DNA of 47,911 nucleotides from an uncultured Roseobacter sp. (lineage in GTDB: Bacteria; Pseudomonadota; Alphaproteobacteria; Rhodobacterales; Rhodobacteraceae). The stretch spans positions 1 through 47,911 of the forward strand of contig CAJXIL010000011.1 in assembly GCA_913054455.1 (NCBI GenBank). Reading direction: 5' to 3'. Below the pieces are notes generated by a model. It did not search any database. It saw only the letters and a program-made list of their open reading frames with translations, and was not told the origin of the DNA. This document shows positions 45,905-47,911 of this stretch, piece after piece. The position numbers were made by a program, and so were the translations under genes. Every line of letters begins with the position of its first letter. Position 1 is the first letter of the stretch.

Positions 45905-46983
45905 CAGCGCAGCCTCTGTGGGGACAGGGCCGCGCGAGTGGCGGCGTCCAGTTCAGAGGCGTGGCCCCCAACCAGATCTGCTAGCAGGCGCGCGGCTGCT
46001 GGAGCGGTCTGAAATCCATAGCCGCCCTGCGCTGCACACCAGATAAAATCGGGTTCCTCCGGATCCGGGCCTAGGACCAAACTGCCATCCGGAGAGAAGC
46101 TGCGCAGCCCTGCCCAGTTGCTCTCTACACGGGTCACAGGGGTGGTGACCATCTCTTCATAACGCGCCAGCCCTTCAGCCAGCACCATGTCATCAGCATA
46201 GGCGTCATGGGGGGCAACCAGATCGGCATCAGCTGGGGAAACCAGCAGCTTGCCAGCATCGGGTTTAGCATACCAGCTCTCACCGACGCCCATCAACATG
46301 GGCCATTTGGTGACATCATGCCCTCCGGGCGCGGGCAGCCGTGCCATGGAGCGGCGTTTGGGCTGGATACCAATGGGGGCAACACCAGCCAGTGCCGCGA
46401 TTTCATCCACCCAGGCACCGGCGGCATTGACCAGCTGTTTGGCGGCGTAGATCTCGCCGCCTGCCTCGACCTGCCAGCCGCCTGCATCGCGACGGATCGC
46501 AGTGACCTTGGCGCGGGTGACAATCCTGCCCTCGGCAGCGCGGGCCACCTTGGCAAAATCCTGTACCATTCGGTCCGTATCCAGATCCTGCGCCGCCTCA
46601 TGCAACCCGGCATGGGTGACGGTCTTGGGATTCAGGATTGGCACCCGGTTCTGGGCCTCGGCGAAGGTGATCTCGTCGAGATGCAGCTCTTTGATGTCAT
46701 CGCGAAACTGCTGCTCTTGTCCAGGGCCAGAGATCAGCATAAACCCGCGCGACGTTAGATAACCGCCATTTGCGCAGTGGTGGTATTCGGCACTGGCTTT
46801 GTTCAATGCAACCACCGGAGCGGGGCCGTAGTTTTCCTCGAACATGGCAGCCGAGCGCCCTGAGGCATGATAGCCAAGCGCCTCTTCCATCTCCAGAAGC
46901 ACCACCTGTCCCAGCTCTGACAGGCGGGCAGCAGCGCTGGCGCCGGCGATACCGCCGCCAATGATCAGAAAGTCACACTTCAT
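45904..46983 (-). CDS. DadA/SoxB-type FAD-dependent amine or amino-acid oxidase
   Basis: This 359-residue cytoplasmic flavoprotein has an N-terminal Rossmann motif (FLIIGGGIAGASAAARLSELG), ALGYHASGRSAAMFEENYG near the flavin, VNAAGAWVDEIA in the middle, and a C-terminal LVLGPDPEEPDFIWCAAQGGYGFQTAPA that closes the FAD site. The family oxidises glycine, sarcosine, D-amino acids or related amines. The substrate here is unknown. It overlaps the upstream aldo/keto reductase stop by four bases (ATGA) and the downstream methyltransferase start by one, so all three are made together. Confidence 0.91.
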   Translation of the reverse strand: MKCDFLIIGGGIAGASAAARLSELGQVVLLEMEEALGYHASGRSAAMFEENYGPAPVVALNKASAEYHHCANGGYLTSRGFMLISGPGQEQQFRDDIKELHLDEITFAEAQNRVPILNPKTVTHAGLHEAAQDLDTDRMVQDFAKVARAAEGRIVTRAKVTAIRRDAGGWQVEAGGEIYAAKQLVNAAGAWVDEIAALAGVAPIGIQPKRRSMARLPAPGGHDVTKWPMLMGVGESWYAKPDAGKLLVSPADADLVAPHDAYADDMVLAEGLARYEEMVTTPVTRVESNWAGLRSFSPDGSLVLGPDPEEPDFIWCAAQGGYGFQTAPAAARLLADLVGGHASELDAATRAALSPQRLR

Positions 46984-47911
46984 GCGCCCATCTCCTGTTC
47001 TTCTAGCCTGTCTGTCGCCGGCGCCGGGCGCGGGCTGAGCGCTGAAATCTGTTCATAAAGCCCAGCATCCATTTTGAAATCGAGTGCGGCCAGCGAGGGG
47101 GCGATTTGCTCTACCGTGCGCCCCGAAATGATCGGCATCGGGATCGTCGGGTGGGCGGCGGCCCAGGCCACGGCCAGTGTCGCGGGGGAGGCACCATGGG
47201 CCTCAGCCAACTTGCTTAACCCTTTGGCGGTGTCATGCATCCAGGCCTGACCATAGCGGCTGTTGTAACGAGCATCTTCGCTCAACCGTCCGGTCTCTCC
47301 GCTGGCGTATTTCCCTGTGAGCAACCCGCCGCCCAGTGGGGAGTAGGGCGCAATGGCAATGTCCTGATCGGCGCACATCGGCAAGATTTCGACCTCTGCC
47401 TGGCGTTTAACCAGCGAATACATCGGCTGCAGGATATCCGTCGCAAATCCCAGATCGGCCCCCAGCATCTGCGCCTTCATCACCTGCCAGGCGGCAAAGT
47501 TCGACAGGCCGATGTAGCGAATATCCCCGGCCGCTTTGCGGGCGGCAAACCAGCCCAGGGTTTCGCGCAGATCGGTTTGATCATCAAACCGGTGCAGATA
47601 GAGAATATCGATGCAATCAAGGCCCATGCGCGCCCGACTTGTGTCAAACTGCGCCTGCATGTTCTGCGCCCCGGCGCCACCAGTATACCCAACCTTGCTG
47701 GCGATGATCAGCTTTTCGCGCTCGGGTTTAATGAGATTCCCCAGGATCTCTTCGCTGTGGCCATCTGTATAAACCCAGGCGGTGTCAAAATGGGTGATCC
47801 CGGCTGCGCGACAGGCGGCATAGATCTGGGCAGATTGGGCTGAATCCGCACGGCCGCCAAACTGCATTGTGCCAAAGGCAAAACGGCTGGCGGGGGTTCC
47901 ATCGGGGCTGG
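46980..47911 (-). CDS. Aldo/keto reductase, N-terminus beyond the window edge
   Basis: The reading frame stays open to the window edge: residues SPDGTPASRFAFGTMQFGG precede the internal ATG at 47867, and FGTMQFGG is part of the usual family start, so the true start lies outside. Visible catalytic residues of this NADPH-dependent TIM-barrel family are D (THFDTAWVYTDG), Y (VYTDG), K (IIASKVGY) and H (YLHRFD). APYSPLGGGLLTGKY and the SNFAAWQ segment are standard. It reduces aldehydes or ketones to alcohols; the substrate is not evident. It is the first visible gene of the coupled operon. Confidence 0.92.
   Translation of the reverse strand, partial: SPDGTPASRFAFGTMQFGGRADSAQSAQIYAACRAAGITHFDTAWVYTDGHSEEILGNLIKPEREKLIIASKVGYTGGAGAQNMQAQFDTSRARMGLDCIDILYLHRFDDQTDLRETLGWFAARKAAGDIRYIGLSNFAAWQVMKAQMLGADLGFATDILQPMYSLVKRQAEVEILPMCADQDIAIAPYSPLGGGLLTGKYASGETGRLSEDARYNSRYGQAWMHDTAKGLSKLAEAHGASPATLAVAWAAAHPTIPMPIISGRTVEQIAPSLAALDFKMDAGLYEQISALSPRPAPATDRLEEQEMGA

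Overview
The window reads as a chromosomal segment of a marine Rhodobacteraceae (Roseobacter-group) alphaproteobacterium. This is inferred from the combination of a monomeric NADP isocitrate dehydrogenase, a dimethylglycine-dehydrogenase-like FAD/GcvT protein, RTX-type secreted proteins, a DUF2339 membrane protein, a MocR regulator, moderately high GC and an intergenic repeat of a kind I recall from this group. No rRNA, tRNA, CRISPR array or intact insertion sequence was seen. The genus cannot be fixed by eye.

Layout. Positions 1-1811 are a graveyard of mobile DNA: the first codons of a probable IS5-type transposase at the window edge, a serine-recombinase pseudogene, and a decayed IS3-family element that cuts it off. 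Positions 1950-8189 hold a signalling block on the + strand: a single-domain CheY-like receiver, a membrane GGDEF-EAL protein, a solitary periplasmic binding protein with no transporter, and a methyl-accepting chemotaxis protein (MCP). A VOC-fold protein and a very large DUF2339 membrane protein follow (8337-11854). Positions 12004-12990 are an IS66-family remnant with two internal deletions, abutting a small unknown gene (13001-13357).

Positions 13405-18077 (- strand) encode secreted proteins: an M10/serralysin-type RTX metalloprotease, a small exported protein of unknown role, and an exported alpha/beta hydrolase. A MocR/PdxR-type regulator and a Cache-domain MCP ending in a CheR-type pentapeptide follow on the + strand. 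icd (- strand) and a GT4 glycosyltransferase (+ strand) are divergent. A - strand operon (29778 down to 26378) encodes a GntR/FCD regulator, a substrate-binding protein, an ABC ATPase and a permease of the sulfonate/nitrate/taurine type.

Positions 29977-33764 are a translationally coupled SbcD/SbcC-like pair whose ATPase lacks a zinc hook. From 34513 to 42064 there is a + strand metabolic run: D-2-hydroxyacid dehydrogenase, gamma-glutamyltranspeptidase, D-lactate-dehydrogenase-type flavoprotein, a small exported protein and the dimethylglycine-dehydrogenase-like protein. A second RTX protein (42550-44697) has a solenoid-like N-terminal half and about 30 nonapeptide repeats. The right end (- strand) carries an AhpD-like protein behind a promoter with an FNR-like box and a perfect inverted repeat, then a tightly coupled operon of aldo/keto reductase (cut by the window edge), FAD amine oxidase and DUF938 methyltransferase.

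The leads I would follow first are the orphan binding protein next to an MCP, the hook-less SbcCD-like pair, the AhpD-like promoter, and the 2-hydroxyacid dehydrogenase that lacks the usual catalytic glutamate. None is proven to be a new system from sequence alone.
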